NCBI GenBank assembly: GCA_949285255.1
Contig: CASDXV010000021.1
Location: 1-32,573, forward strand
Length of the DNA stretch: 32,573 bases
Reading direction: 5' to 3'
Source of the DNA: an uncultured bacterium
GTDB taxonomy: Bacteria > Cyanobacteriota > Vampirovibrionia > Gastranaerophilales > Gastranaerophilaceae
The notes under the pieces are model-generated. The model saw only the letters and a program-made list of their open reading frames with translations, made no database searches and was not told the origin of the DNA. Within the stretch, counting starts at the first letter, position 1; each line of letters begins with the position of its first letter. Made by a program: the position numbers and the translations under genes. Positions 32,513 through 32,573 of this stretch are shown here, in pieces.

Positions 32513-32573
32513 CACTCAAATTTAAAAAAATGCTCGTTTGTTTTGCCCGATATTTATCGTTCAATTTATAAAT

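Overview
The window is AT-rich, gene-dense bacterial chromosome. It holds about 30 genes in short-gap or overlapping operons and shows no rRNA, tRNA, CRISPR array, insertion sequence or phage gene. The content is a flagellar export set, ADP-forming acetyl-CoA synthetase, AccA/AccD, class I GAPDH, a GH57 branching enzyme, non-mevalonate isoprenoid genes, SpoIID plus MurJ, DivPAP and HD-GYP/PilZ proteins. This suits a fermentative, motile, probably Gram-negative anaerobe. My best guess is a gut-type non-photosynthetic cyanobacterial relative (Melainabacteria/Vampirovibrionia, Gastranaerophilales-like). That is inferred from gene content only; a deep Firmicutes-like lineage is the main alternative.

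Layout. 1-1171: the end of a vWA protein and an IspD/TarI-type cytidylyltransferase, in noticeably AT-richer DNA. 1202-5946 (minus): GH57 branching enzyme, ADP-forming acyl-CoA synthetase and a TatD-linked-type radical SAM protein. 6065-7736: a low-complexity small protein (minus), a 349-base intergenic stretch and a DPM1-like glycosyltransferase (plus). 7834-10290 (minus): a GPH/SLC45-like sugar transporter and GAPDH, with an inverted repeat between them. 10366-14223 (plus): SpoIID-domain protein, MurJ and TsaC, overlapping. 14268-15356: an unrecognised protein with two winged-helix-like segments. 15371-16753 (minus): a GltD/NfnB-like flavoprotein. 16831-18517 (plus): HAD phosphatase, IspF and a membrane-anchored PD-(D/E)XK-like protein.

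18509-29801 (minus) is one run of twelve tightly packed genes: accD, accA, fliP, fliQ, fliR, flhB, flhA, a YcgR-like PilZ protein, a small membrane protein, a histidine kinase, an HD-GYP response regulator and a P-loop ATPase. 29909-32326 (plus): rsgA, a farnesyl-diphosphate-type synthase and DivPAP. A 55-residue protein lies at the right edge on the minus strand.

Together the genes suggest sugar uptake and glycolysis (transporter, GAPDH, glycogen branching) feeding acetyl-CoA. Acetyl-CoA is either turned to acetate with ATP gain (ADP-forming synthetase) or carboxylated to malonyl-CoA (AccA/AccD). Isoprenoid and peptidoglycan genes serve the envelope. The flagellar export genes sit with c-di-GMP receptor and hydrolase genes.

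No single cassette is clearly a new biological system. The best leads are the co-transcription of acetyl-CoA carboxyltransferase with flagellar export and c-di-GMP genes, and a set of genes that lack a Shine-Dalgarno sequence and carry a -10-like box 6-7 bases before the ATG, which suggests leaderless mRNAs.
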